45,725 bases of DNA from Aggregatilineales bacterium (GTDB lineage: Bacteria; Chloroflexota; Anaerolineae; Aggregatilineales; Ch27), in NCBI GenBank assembly GCA_029976005.1, contig JARKOQ010000190.1, positions 1 through 45,725 of the forward strand, given 5' to 3'. Positions 6,972-15,787 of this stretch are shown here, one piece after another. The position numbers were made by a program, and so were the translations under genes. Numbering within the stretch: position 1 is the first letter of the stretch; every line of letters starts with the position of its first letter. Below the pieces are notes generated by a model. It worked only from the letters and a program-made list of their open reading frames with translations. It searched no databases and had not been told where the DNA came from.

Positions 6972-9900
6972 ATGACGGACAATCGTCCGCTCCCCCAGGA
7001 TAACGAGCTGCCGGCCTGGCTGAAAGGGCACATTCACCCGGAGCCGGGCCAGAAGCCCTTTACGCCGCAAGAACCCGGCGCGCCCTTGGCCGAAGCTGCT
7101 CCCGCCGGGGCTGCGCCTGCCGAGGCGGGGCCTGTGCTGCCCTGGGGGCCGGACGAAGGCTCCAGCGCCAATCTGCCCTCGTCCGACCAGCTCAAGGGCC
7201 TGACCGGCCAGCTTCCCTGGCTTTCGGACGTGACGGCCGGCCAGACTCCCGCCGACGCGACGGCGTCGGTTCCGCCCGCGCCGGAAGGCGGCGCGATCCG
7301 GCCCGGACTGACTCCCTCCGAGGCCGAGGCGGAAGTGGACGTGTTTGGCTGGCTGGCCGAGGAAGAGCAGCCCGGCGCCCCCGGCGGCGACAAGCCGGGC
7401 ATCCTGACCGGGCTGACGGGCGAGCTGCCGTGGTTGGGCGACATTGCCGCGCCGGATGCGGGCGCGGGGCAGCCGGGTGGCGCACCGTCCGGCGAGGAAG
7501 ACCTGGCCGGGGCATTCGACCTGGACAGCGCGGCTCTGGACTGGCAGTCCGTGTCGGAGGTGCCCGCGCCGGAGACTCCCGCGCGTCCGGCGATCCGGCG
7601 CTTGCAGTTCGACAGCGCCGAATCCACCCCCGCGGCCGGGTCCGAGGCGACCCAGGCCGACTGGCTACCTCCTGAGATGGAGAACAAACCCGCCGAGCCG
7701 GTGCCCGACTGGCTGAGCGCGGCGGAAGGTTTTCTGGATGAGGCCGAGGCTGCGCCGGAGGCCGGGACGCCCGCCGTGCCGCTGCCCGACTGGCTCTCCG
7801 CCCAGGGATCGGGCGAGGGCGAGGCGAACGACCTGGAGATCGGCGAACCGACCCCCGTGCCGGGCGAGGCGACCCCGGACTGGCTGTCCGCCGCGGATGG
7901 CCTGTTTGACGAAGAAGAGACTCCGGCCGAAGTCGAGCCGCTGCCTGCCGCCGGCGCTGGATCGACGCCCGACTGGCTGACCGGCGCGGCGGACTTCGCC
8001 GCTGAGACCGGCGAGGCCGAGGAAGAATATCTGGAGGCCGGGCCGCAAGCCAGGGCCGAGGGCGGCCCGGAATGGCTGATCACCGAGACCGGCGAGATTG
8101 GCCCGGAGGCGGTTCCGGAGGAAAGCGGCCAGACCTACGAAGGCTGGATGGCCGAGCAGGCCGAGAAGGAGTACCAGCCGACCCAGGAAGAGCTGCTGGC
8201 CGCCGAGGTGCCCGACTGGTTCCAGACGATCGAAGAGACTCCCGAAGCCGCCGAGACTCCGGCGGAGGCCGCGCCCGCCCCGCCCGGCGGCTCGGCTGAA
8301 TTTGTGCCGGACTGGTTCCTGGGGCTGGAGGAGCAGGATACCTCCGCCGCGCCGGAATGGTTCGACCAGAAGCGGATCTCGACCGACCTGCTCAAATCCG
8401 CGCCGGAGCTTCCTACCCAGCCGCCGGAACCGCCCGCGCCCGTCGAGGCCCCGGTCGAACCCGAAGCGCCCGCCGACGACGAAGTTCCCGATTGGTTTGC
8501 CGAGATGCAGGCCGGGACCGGCGCGAAGTCGCTCGAAGCGCCCGAACCTGAACCCGAACTGCCTGCCGCCGAACTGCCGGACTGGTTTGGCTCGATTGGG
8601 GTTCAGGAGCCTGCCGCCAGCTCCCCTGCGGTGAAGGAATCCCCGGCGGCGCAGGAATTGCCGCCCATCGAGCTGCCGGACATTGATTTTGGCGAGCTGG
8701 TCGACCTGAACGAGCCGGAGGAAGCCCCGGCGGGACCTGTCTCGGTCGAGCAAGCCCCGGCGATCCCCGAAGCGGCGGTCGAGATCGACTTCGGTGCGAT
8801 GGACTTCGGCGCGCCTGCCGAACCCGCAGCTCAAGAGCTGGCAGCTCAAGAACCGGCGGCTCAGGGTGAGGAAGAGGATTGGCTGTCCGGGCTGGAGTTC
8901 GAGGCTGAAGTGCCCGCGCCAGCGGCCCCCGAAGCGGCGGCTGAGATTGACTTTGGCGCGATGGACTTCGGCGCGCCTGCCGAACCCGCAGCTCAAGAGC
9001 TGGCAGCTCAAGAGCCGGCGGCTGAGGAAGAGGATTGGCTGTCCGGGCTGGACTTCGAGGCGGAGACGCCCGCCCCGGCGGAACAGGTTCCGGCGGAACA
9101 AGTTCCGGCGATCCCCGAAGCGGCGGCCGAGATCGACTTCGGTGCGATGGACGTCGGCGCGCCTGCCGAACCCGCAGCTCAAGAGCTGGCAGCTCAAGAA
9201 CCGGCGGCCCAGGGTGAGGAAGAGGATTGGCTGTCCGGGCTGGAGTTCGAGGCTGAAGTGCCCGCGCCAGCGGCCCCCGACGCGGCGGCTGAGATTGATT
9301 TTGGCGCGATGGACTTCGGCGCGCCCGCCGAACCCGCAGCTGAGGCCGAGGAAGAGGATTGGCTGTCCGGGCTGGACTTCGAGGCTGAAGCACCCGCTCC
9401 GGCGGAGCAAGCTCCGGCGGAACCTGTTCCGGCGGCCCCTGAAGCGGCCGCGTCCGGCGGTGACCTGGACTGGTTGGCCGGGATCGACCTGAGCGAGGCG
9501 GCCCCTGCCACACCGACTCCCGTCCCTGGCCTGGAAGAACTGAGCTTCGAGGACCTGATGGCCGGGACGGCGGCGCCCGCCGCGCCGCCTCCAGCAGCCC
9601 CACCGCCCGCCGCCGGCGATGTGCCCGACTGGTTCGCGGACTTTGAAGAGGCGGCGGAGACTCCGGCAGTGCAACCGGCCGGCCTCGCGCCGGGCGAGAT
9701 GCCCGACTGGCTGGATGCCATCACGCCGGAAGGTTTGGCCGCCGCCGAACTCAAGGCGGCCGAGGAAGAGATTTCGACCGGGGCGCTGCAAAGCGGTACG
9801 CCGGACTTCATGAAGGTCATCGACCAGGAACTGGGCGGGCAGCCGGCCGGCGCGCCGCTGGGACCGGACGCGGCCGTGCTCACCGAGAAGGACGCCACGT

Positions 9901-11666
9901 TCGATTTCGAGGCCCTGCTGGCCGATCAGTCCGCCGCCCTGGGCGACCTGGAAGAGAAGCCGCAGCCTGCTGGCGCCCCGGCCGAAACCCTGCTCGAAGG
10001 CACCGGGGCCGAGATGCCCGATTGGCTGATGGGCGCCCGGCCGGACGAGGCGGGCGGTTTCTCGTCGGTCAACCTGGTCCTGCGCCGGCCGGAGACGCCG
10101 GTCGATGAGCTTTCCGAGCGGCTGCGCTCCCTGCGCGAGCGCTCGGCGATGGCCGCGGCGCTGCCCGCGCCCGAAGGCGAAGTGATCGCCGGCTCCGGTC
10201 TCGCCGGCGGACTGCCCCCGGCCGAACTGGAAGCCAAACCCGGCGCGCCGCAGGTGGCGCACGGGTTGGTCATCGGCGAAGACCAGCAGGCTCAGGTCAA
10301 GAAGCTGGAACGCATTCTCGGCCTGGATGCCGCACCGGCTCCTCAGGTGGACGCCGATGGCAATCCGATCGCAGTCGACCCTGTTAAGGAAGCGGCCCGC
10401 ATCCGTAAGGAAGCGCTCCACGCCCGCGCCCTCAGCCGCCGCAAGCCCGGCCGGCTGGTGATCAGCCTGGTGTTGGTCGCGGCGGTCGTGCTGCCCTTCT
10501 TCCTGGACGTGGCCCGCCTGTTCAATCCGCCCGCCGCCGCGCTGAACCCGGATCAGCAGGGCACGCTCGACGTCTCGATCGAGGCCCTGCGCGCCGGGCA
10601 GCGGGTGCTGGTGGGCTTCGAATACGGCCCCACCGCCGCCGGGGAGATGGACGCCCTGGCCGAGCCGCTGCTGACGCACATCCTGCTGCGCGGCGGCCGC
10701 CCGGTGATCGTCAGCTCGGATTCGGCGGGCACGCTCCACGCGCGGGACGTGCTCGACCGGCTGGCCCACGATGAATTCCTGCTGGCCCACCTGGGCCGCA
10801 GCCCGGACGATCCACTCAGCATGCCGCGGGACTACGTGATCCTGCCCTACCTGTCGGGCGGGGTGGTGGGCCTGCGGGCGCTGACCGCCCAGAACAGCCG
10901 CATCTTCACCGTCGACCTGTACGGCGACCCGACCCGACTGCGGATCGACTCGCTGACCCGGTCGTTCGCCTTCGGGCTGGTGCTGGCCGAGCGTGGCGAG
11001 GACATCCGCCTGTGGGCGGAGCAGATCGGCGCGGCGACCGGCCTGCCACTGGCGGCGGCGGTCGGCGTGAGCGCCGAGCCAATCGCCCGGCCGTACTTCG
11101 ACTCCGGCCAACTGCTGGGCCTCCTGGCCGGGTTCCGCGACGCCTACATTTACGATCGCGTCCTGCTGTCGTCGCTGCCGCCGGTTTATCCGGTCAATGG
11201 CGCGGGCGAGGGCGATGCCCAGGCCGCACCCCCGGTCGAAGCCGAAGTGACCGAGCAGGGCGGGCTGGCATTCCTGGCGACGCCGACCCCGGCGGGAGTC
11301 GCCGCCCAGGGTCTGCTGACCAACACCCCCGCGCCGACGGCTTCGCCCACGCCCCAGGTCGCGGCGACTCGCACCCCGCGCGTGACGCCGACCCCGGAGG
11401 AGACGACCGGGGCGGCTGCGGTGGATGAGAATGCCTCGCCCACGCCGCGCCCGTTCATCACGGCCACCCCGGTTCCGGTTGGGGGCGAGGCGGTGGCCCT
11501 GCCGGGCGGGTCTGCCGCGGGTGCTGAGGCGCTGCGGCCCGACCGGCCGTATGCGCTGGAGCGCTGGTACAGCCTGTCGCTGGGGGCGCTGGTGGCGGCG
11601 GTGGTGATCGGTCTGGGCGCGGTGGGCAATATCGTGCGCGGTTTTCGGCGGAGGCGCGACCAGTGA
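6972..11666 (+). CDS. Giant acidic repeat protein with P-D-W-[LF] motif array and two TM segments
   Basis: A 1564-residue protein. Residues 1 to about 1040 are Pro/Ala/Glu-rich and low in complexity, with some 25 copies of a short motif built on [PE]-[DE]-W-[LF] (for example VPDWLSAAEGFLDEA, EVPDWFQTIEE, EEDWLSGLEF). Around residues 600-830 there are four longer repeats with EIDFGAMDFGAPAEPAAQ. A basic helical part (about 1110-1155) leads into a membrane segment (about 1160-1182), an outer domain of about 230 residues, a TPTP-rich spacer (about 1430-1510) and a last membrane segment with RGFRRRRDQ. Both ends would thus be cytoplasmic. The N-terminal part looks disordered and multivalent, as in docking scaffolds. 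The 3' end overlaps the next gene by GTGA. Function unknown. Confidence 0.85.
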   Translation: MTDNRPLPQDNELPAWLKGHIHPEPGQKPFTPQEPGAPLAEAAPAGAAPAEAGPVLPWGPDEGSSANLPSSDQLKGLTGQLPWLSDVTAGQTPADATASVPPAPEGGAIRPGLTPSEAEAEVDVFGWLAEEEQPGAPGGDKPGILTGLTGELPWLGDIAAPDAGAGQPGGAPSGEEDLAGAFDLDSAALDWQSVSEVPAPETPARPAIRRLQFDSAESTPAAGSEATQADWLPPEMENKPAEPVPDWLSAAEGFLDEAEAAPEAGTPAVPLPDWLSAQGSGEGEANDLEIGEPTPVPGEATPDWLSAADGLFDEEETPAEVEPLPAAGAGSTPDWLTGAADFAAETGEAEEEYLEAGPQARAEGGPEWLITETGEIGPEAVPEESGQTYEGWMAEQAEKEYQPTQEELLAAEVPDWFQTIEETPEAAETPAEAAPAPPGGSAEFVPDWFLGLEEQDTSAAPEWFDQKRISTDLLKSAPELPTQPPEPPAPVEAPVEPEAPADDEVPDWFAEMQAGTGAKSLEAPEPEPELPAAELPDWFGSIGVQEPAASSPAVKESPAAQELPPIELPDIDFGELVDLNEPEEAPAGPVSVEQAPAIPEAAVEIDFGAMDFGAPAEPAAQELAAQEPAAQGEEEDWLSGLEFEAEVPAPAAPEAAAEIDFGAMDFGAPAEPAAQELAAQEPAAEEEDWLSGLDFEAETPAPAEQVPAEQVPAIPEAAAEIDFGAMDVGAPAEPAAQELAAQEPAAQGEEEDWLSGLEFEAEVPAPAAPDAAAEIDFGAMDFGAPAEPAAEAEEEDWLSGLDFEAEAPAPAEQAPAEPVPAAPEAAASGGDLDWLAGIDLSEAAPATPTPVPGLEELSFEDLMAGTAAPAAPPPAAPPPAAGDVPDWFADFEEAAETPAVQPAGLAPGEMPDWLDAITPEGLAAAELKAAEEEISTGALQSGTPDFMKVIDQELGGQPAGAPLGPDAAVLTEKDATFDFEALLADQSAALGDLEEKPQPAGAPAETLLEGTGAEMPDWLMGARPDEAGGFSSVNLVLRRPETPVDELSERLRSLRERSAMAAALPAPEGEVIAGSGLAGGLPPAELEAKPGAPQVAHGLVIGEDQQAQVKKLERILGLDAAPAPQVDADGNPIAVDPVKEAARIRKEALHARALSRRKPGRLVISLVLVAAVVLPFFLDVARLFNPPAAALNPDQQGTLDVSIEALRAGQRVLVGFEYGPTAAGEMDALAEPLLTHILLRGGRPVIVSSDSAGTLHARDVLDRLAHDEFLLAHLGRSPDDPLSMPRDYVILPYLSGGVVGLRALTAQNSRIFTVDLYGDPTRLRIDSLTRSFAFGLVLAERGEDIRLWAEQIGAATGLPLAAAVGVSAEPIARPYFDSGQLLGLLAGFRDAYIYDRVLLSSLPPVYPVNGAGEGDAQAAPPVEAEVTEQGGLAFLATPTPAGVAAQGLLTNTPAPTASPTPQVAATRTPRVTPTPEETTGAAAVDENASPTPRPFITATPVPVGGEAVALPGGSAAGAEALRPDRPYALERWYSLSLGALVAAVVIGLGAVGNIVRGFRRRRDQ
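8781..9476 (+). repeat. Internal duplication: two 348-bp blocks in the giant acidic protein
   Basis: The coding repeat GAGAT[CT]GA[CT]TT[CT]GG starts at 8781, 8943, 9129 and 9291. Distances are 162, 186 and 162 bases, so copies 1+2 and 3+4 form two 348-base (116-residue) blocks. Copy 4 has lost the QELAAQEP part. The repeats keep frame. Confidence 0.85.
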
Positions 11667-12313
11667 CGCCAGAAACGCTTGAGACGCTTGCCGGGTGGGT
11701 TGGGCTGGTCCTGACCCTGCTGGTGTTCAGTTACCTGCTGGGCGATAACGTCCTCTACCGGCTGGCGGTTTACCTGTTCGTGGGGGTGTCGGCCGGGTAT
11801 GCCGTGGTCGTGGCGGTGGAGGGGATTCTGCTGCCCTGGCTGCGCGGCACGCTGCTGGCCTCCGGCGCGTCCGGCGGGCAGATCGTGATGGGCCTGGTGC
11901 CGCTGCTGATCGGGCTGCTCCTGCTGCTCAAGGCCTACCCACCCCTGGCGCGGGTCGGCAACCTGGGCATGGCCTTCCTGATCGGGATCGGCACGGCGGT
12001 CGCCCTGGTCGGCACGATCAGCGGGACGCTGCTGCCCCTGATCGGCGCGACCGGCGCCGCCCTGGCCGGCGATCTGGTCAACGGCCTGATCATCATCCTG
12101 GGCACGATCACGAGCCTGCTGTACTTTCAGTACATGGTGGTACGCCGCCCGGATGGCGAGGCTGTCCAGCCCTGGCCGCTGCGCCTGGCCGGGACGCTCG
12201 GCCAGATTTTTCTGATTGTGACCTTCGCTTCCCTGTACGCCGGGGCGATTCTCTCCAGCCTAACGATTTTTGGCGAGCGGGTGGCGTTCCTGCTGGCGCG
12301 GCTGACCGGCTGA
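11663..12313 (+). CDS. Polytopic membrane protein, about seven TM segments
   Basis: A 216-residue very hydrophobic protein starting with GTG that overlaps the preceding stop as GTGA, a sign of coupled translation. Predicted membrane spans lie near residues 8-22, 28-50, 68-86, 95-113, 117-130, 133-152 and 172-192. The only polar loop of note is VVRRPDGEAVQPWPLR near 155-170. No family recognised. The shape recalls small integral subunits of envelope complexes. It ends 99 bases before the MutL-like gene; that gap shows no terminator, so the cluster may continue. Confidence 0.8.
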   Translation: MTPETLETLAGWVGLVLTLLVFSYLLGDNVLYRLAVYLFVGVSAGYAVVVAVEGILLPWLRGTLLASGASGGQIVMGLVPLLIGLLLLLKAYPPLARVGNLGMAFLIGIGTAVALVGTISGTLLPLIGATGAALAGDLVNGLIIILGTITSLLYFQYMVVRRPDGEAVQPWPLRLAGTLGQIFLIVTFASLYAGAILSSLTIFGERVAFLLARLTG

Positions 12314-12412
12314 GACCGGCCGGCGCGGGCCAGCCGCTTCACTGGCGGCGACCTGGGGCAGCGCTTGGCCCGGGTGTGATCGGGCACACGGCGGATAAAG
12401 AGCGGACGGGGT

Positions 12413-14587
12413 ATGGCCGGACGAGATGAGATCAACTCGATAGTGGCAGTCGATTTCGGCAGCGTCAATACCCGGATCGTGCTGGTCGATCTGGTCGATG
12501 GCGCTTACCGGCTGGTGGCGCGCACCATGACCCGCACCACGGCCGACGATCCGCTGCGCGACGTGGCGGTGGGCCTGTTTCGCGGGCTGGATCAGCTCGC
12601 GGCCCAGACCGGCCGCAAGCTGCTGGCTCCCACCCGCGACCGGGTGCTGATGCCGGAGAACCCGGACGGCAGTGGGGTCGATGCCCTGCTGGCGACGGCC
12701 AGCGTCGGCCGCCCGCTGCGGGTGGTCGTTGTCGGCCTGATGCCGGACGTCAGCGTCGCCAGCGCCCAGCGCGTCCTGACCGGCTCCTACGTCGAGGTCA
12801 TGGATACGCTCTCCCTGGCGGACATCCGCACCGAGCAGCAGCAAATCAACGCCATCCTGACCCAGAAGCCCGACCTGATCCTGATCGTCGGCGGCACCGA
12901 TGCTGGGGCCGAGGAGCCGATCCTCGACCTGGTGCGGGTCGTGCGCAGCGCCGTACAGATCGCCGGGTCGGCCCCGATGGTGCTCTACGCGGGCAACCGG
13001 GTCGTCCAGGCCAGGGTCCGCGAGTTGCTGGAGGAATACTGCACCCTCTTCGTGGCGGAAAACGTGCGCCCGGCCCTGCTGGACGAGCGCCTCGGCGCGG
13101 CCCAGCTTGAGCTGGCGGCGGTGTACGATGCCTTCCGGGTGACCAACCGGGGCGGTTTCGACGAGGTCAGCCAGATCAGCCGGGTGGGTGTGCTGCCCAC
13201 CGCCCAGAGCTATACCAACGTGGTGCGCTACCTGGGGGATCGGGTGGCCGAAAACAGCCGGCGCGGCGAAGCGCCCGGCGTATTGGCCGTGGACGTGGGC
13301 AGCGCCACGACCCTGGTCGCGGCCTCGATCCGGCGCAGGCCGTACATCAACATCCGCAAGGACCTCGGCCTGGGGCACAGCGCCGAGGGCCTGCTCAAGG
13401 CGACCACGCCGGGCAATATCCGGCGCTGGCTGACCTGGGACGCAACCGACGCCGAGATCGAAAATTACGCCTACAACAAGACCCTCCGCCCGGCGACCGT
13501 CCCACAGAGCGAGCATGAACTGGAGCTGGAGTATGCCCTGGCCCGCGAGGCGATCCGGGTTGTGATCGACGGCGCGCGCACCACCTGGCGGCTGGGCCGC
13601 CAGGGTGGGCTGCCCGCCCTGCGGCCGATCATCGGCGCGGGCGCCGTTCTGGCAAGCGCCCCCCATTCCGGACAGGCGGCCCTGATCCTGCTGGACGCAA
13701 TCCAGCCGGAGGGCGTGACCGATCTGTGGCTGGACCCGGCCGGGCTGATCGCCGCCTTGGGGGCCGTGGCTTACCTCCGGCCGGAAGCCGTGGTGCAGAT
13801 GCTCGAAGCGGGCGATCTGGTCAGCATCGGCTCGGCGATTTGCCCGGCGGGCCGGGTGCGAATCGGCCGGGGCGGGATGCGCGTGCGGATCAAGCTGCCC
13901 GACGGCCAGGAGGAAAAGCGCTTCGTGACCGCCGGGACGGTCTGGACCTATCCGCTGCCGCCGGGCCAGTCCGCCCAGGTGGACATCCGGTTGTCGCGCG
14001 GGCTGACCCTGGATGGCAAGTCGCGCCTCAAGCTGACCCTGTTTGGCGGCACGGCGGGCCTGATCTTTGACCTGCGCGGGCGGCCGCTGCCCTTGCTGCG
14101 CCAGGCGGAAGCGCGGGCTAAACTGTACCCGCGCTGGCTGGCCGGGACGCGCGGCACCCTCCGCCAGCGGGTGGACGAGAAGGAAGAGGCCCTGGACGTG
14201 GCCGAGTTCGCCAGGGCCGAGATGATCACGTCCTCCGAAGCGGTGCCGGCGCCGCCGCCCGTCCAGGAGGAAGCCGCTGAGGCGGCCGAGGCCGGTGCGG
14301 CTCCGGCGCGCAAAGCGCGGCGCGGGCTGTTCGGGCGGCGCGGCGCCCCCCAGGCCGCCGAGGAACCGGCGGAGGCCGCGCCCCAGGCCGAGGAGCCGGA
14401 GGCCCCGACGCCGGACGCGGAGGCCGCGCCAACACCCCGCCAGCGCGGGCTGTTTGGGCGGCGCGCCAGGGCCGAGGCGGAATCCACGGCGGAGGAAGCG
14501 CCTGGGACGCCGAGCGAGGTGGACGAGATGATGGACGCCCTGCGGGCCAGCCAGGAAGAAAAGCCGCGCCGTTTCCTGCGGCGCTGA
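12413..14587 (+). CDS. MutL-like (GlmL) ASKHA-fold ATPase with a C-terminal motif tail
   Basis: A 724-residue protein of the glutamate-mutase MutL family, in the actin/Hsp70/sugar-kinase superfamily. It shows phosphate-1 IVAVDFGSVNTRIVLVDL (residues 10-27), phosphate-2 VLAVDVGSATTLVAASIR near 290-307, and an adenosine-type loop PIIGAGAVLASAPHSG near 405-420. MutL members are linked by position to B12-dependent mutases, but no mutase subunit is encoded here; the neighbours are membrane proteins. The last 120 residues are Ala/Glu/Pro-rich with two copies of RGLFGRR (near 637 and 677), a motif that comes back in the LPTTG protein as RRGLFG. A FtsA/PilM-like role in organising a membrane machine is my inference. 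The ribosome site is weak (GACGGGG). Confidence 0.8.
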   Translation: MAGRDEINSIVAVDFGSVNTRIVLVDLVDGAYRLVARTMTRTTADDPLRDVAVGLFRGLDQLAAQTGRKLLAPTRDRVLMPENPDGSGVDALLATASVGRPLRVVVVGLMPDVSVASAQRVLTGSYVEVMDTLSLADIRTEQQQINAILTQKPDLILIVGGTDAGAEEPILDLVRVVRSAVQIAGSAPMVLYAGNRVVQARVRELLEEYCTLFVAENVRPALLDERLGAAQLELAAVYDAFRVTNRGGFDEVSQISRVGVLPTAQSYTNVVRYLGDRVAENSRRGEAPGVLAVDVGSATTLVAASIRRRPYINIRKDLGLGHSAEGLLKATTPGNIRRWLTWDATDAEIENYAYNKTLRPATVPQSEHELELEYALAREAIRVVIDGARTTWRLGRQGGLPALRPIIGAGAVLASAPHSGQAALILLDAIQPEGVTDLWLDPAGLIAALGAVAYLRPEAVVQMLEAGDLVSIGSAICPAGRVRIGRGGMRVRIKLPDGQEEKRFVTAGTVWTYPLPPGQSAQVDIRLSRGLTLDGKSRLKLTLFGGTAGLIFDLRGRPLPLLRQAEARAKLYPRWLAGTRGTLRQRVDEKEEALDVAEFARAEMITSSEAVPAPPPVQEEAAEAAEAGAAPARKARRGLFGRRGAPQAAEEPAEAAPQAEEPEAPTPDAEAAPTPRQRGLFGRRARAEAESTAEEAPGTPSEVDEMMDALRASQEEKPRRFLRR

Positions 14588-14651
14588 GGTTGAGCGCCTG
14601 CCGGTGGGGGCGGTTTGCCGGACGTGACGAGCCAATAGCCAAGAGCGACTT

Positions 14652-15734
14652 ATGACCGATTTTTATCCCGATCAAACCGTCATCCTGCCGATGACCACCA
14701 TCCGCCGCGAGCGCCTGCTGCCGCTGGATGTCCCCGGCGATGTCCTGGTGCGCGAGGGCGACCGCGTCAGCGCGGTGGACGTGGTGGCGCGCGGCGTGCG
14801 CTCCAGCCGCTACGTGATTCTGGACCTCCAGCGCGCCCTGGGCGAGGACGATCCTGAGCGCCTGGTCAATCTGCTCCAGGTGACGATGGGCGAGCTGGTC
14901 CAGGAAGGTCAGGTGATTGCCGGGCAGCGCGGCCGCCGGCGCGGGACCGCGGTGCGCGCGCCGGTCAAGGGGCGGGTCTCGCATCTGGTCGAGGGCCGCC
15001 TGATCTTGCAGACCGGGCTGAGCGAGGTCAACGTCAAGGCTGCCTGCAACGGCTATGTGGCCTCCGTCCGCGCCCGGCGTGGCGTGTTGTTGGAAACGTC
15101 CGGGGCGCTGGTGCAGGGGGTGTGGGGCAACGGCCAGAGCCAGTTTGGCACGCTGCGCCTGGAACCGCGCCAGGGGCTGCGCAGCCTGGAGGTCGACGAA
15201 TTCACGACCGACTGGCAGGGCGCGATCGTGCTCACCTCGCAGCCGCTGACCGAGGCTATCCTCAAGCACGTGGCCCGGCAGGGCCTGGGCGGGGTCATTG
15301 GGCCGAGCATGTACGTCGGCTTGCGCGAATTCGCGCTTGGCCTCAAAATCCCTATAATGCTGACTGAGGGGTTTGGCAGCGAGCCGATGAGTTCGCTGGT
15401 CTACGGCGTTCTGGAGCCGCTGGCGGGCCGTCAGGCGGCCCTCAATGCCCCGACGCCGGTGCGTGGGGAGGCAGACCGGCCCGAAGTCATTGTCCAGCTT
15501 CAGGCGGACGCGTCGACCTCGGTCCCCGCGCGGAACGAGCCGCTGCGCATCGGCTCGGAAGTGCGGATCACACGCCAACCGTATCTGGGGGTGGTTGGCA
15601 AAGTCAGAAACTTGCCTCAAATGCCCCAGGTGATCGACAATGGATTGCGACTGCCCGTAGCGGAAGTGATCCTGCCCAGCGGCCGGACTGCCACGGTGCC
15701 GCTGGCTAACCTGGAGCTTTTTGGGCGGGGGTAA
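14652..15734 (+). CDS. Hammerhead/lipoyl-like plus KOW-like domain protein
   Basis: A 360-residue soluble protein. Residues 20-130 have the repeated Gly-rich turns of a biotinyl/lipoyl barrel (VPGDVLVREGDRVSAVDVVA, APVKGRVSHLVEGRLILQT, GYVASVRARRGVLLET). A central alpha/beta part (about 155-260) contains GAIVLTSQPLTEAILKH and GVIGPSMYVGLREFALG. The C-terminal 60 residues (IGSEVRITRQPYLGVVGKV, then ILPSGRTATVPLANLELFG) look like a KOW/SH3-type barrel. No lipoylation lysine context is evident, so it is probably structural. It directly follows the MutL-like gene (64 bases) in the same direction and I take it as its partner. Start: ATG after AAGAGCG. Confidence 0.7.
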   Translation: MTDFYPDQTVILPMTTIRRERLLPLDVPGDVLVREGDRVSAVDVVARGVRSSRYVILDLQRALGEDDPERLVNLLQVTMGELVQEGQVIAGQRGRRRGTAVRAPVKGRVSHLVEGRLILQTGLSEVNVKAACNGYVASVRARRGVLLETSGALVQGVWGNGQSQFGTLRLEPRQGLRSLEVDEFTTDWQGAIVLTSQPLTEAILKHVARQGLGGVIGPSMYVGLREFALGLKIPIMLTEGFGSEPMSSLVYGVLEPLAGRQAALNAPTPVRGEADRPEVIVQLQADASTSVPARNEPLRIGSEVRITRQPYLGVVGKVRNLPQMPQVIDNGLRLPVAEVILPSGRTATVPLANLELFGRG

Positions 15735-15787
15735 CCGCCTCTACGTCTCTATAGGGGGCTTTCCCCCGTACGGCGAAGGAGAACGCG

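Noticed and set aside
7665-11111. A 1148-codon open frame on the minus strand, opposite the giant acidic protein
   Set aside because: Arg/Gly-rich mirror of repetitive plus-strand codons; no ribosome site and no recognisable domain.
12413-14587. Glutamate mutase helper in a fermentation pathway
   Set aside because: No mutase S or E subunits or B12 genes are nearby, and the neighbours are envelope proteins; the name MutL-like is used only for the fold.
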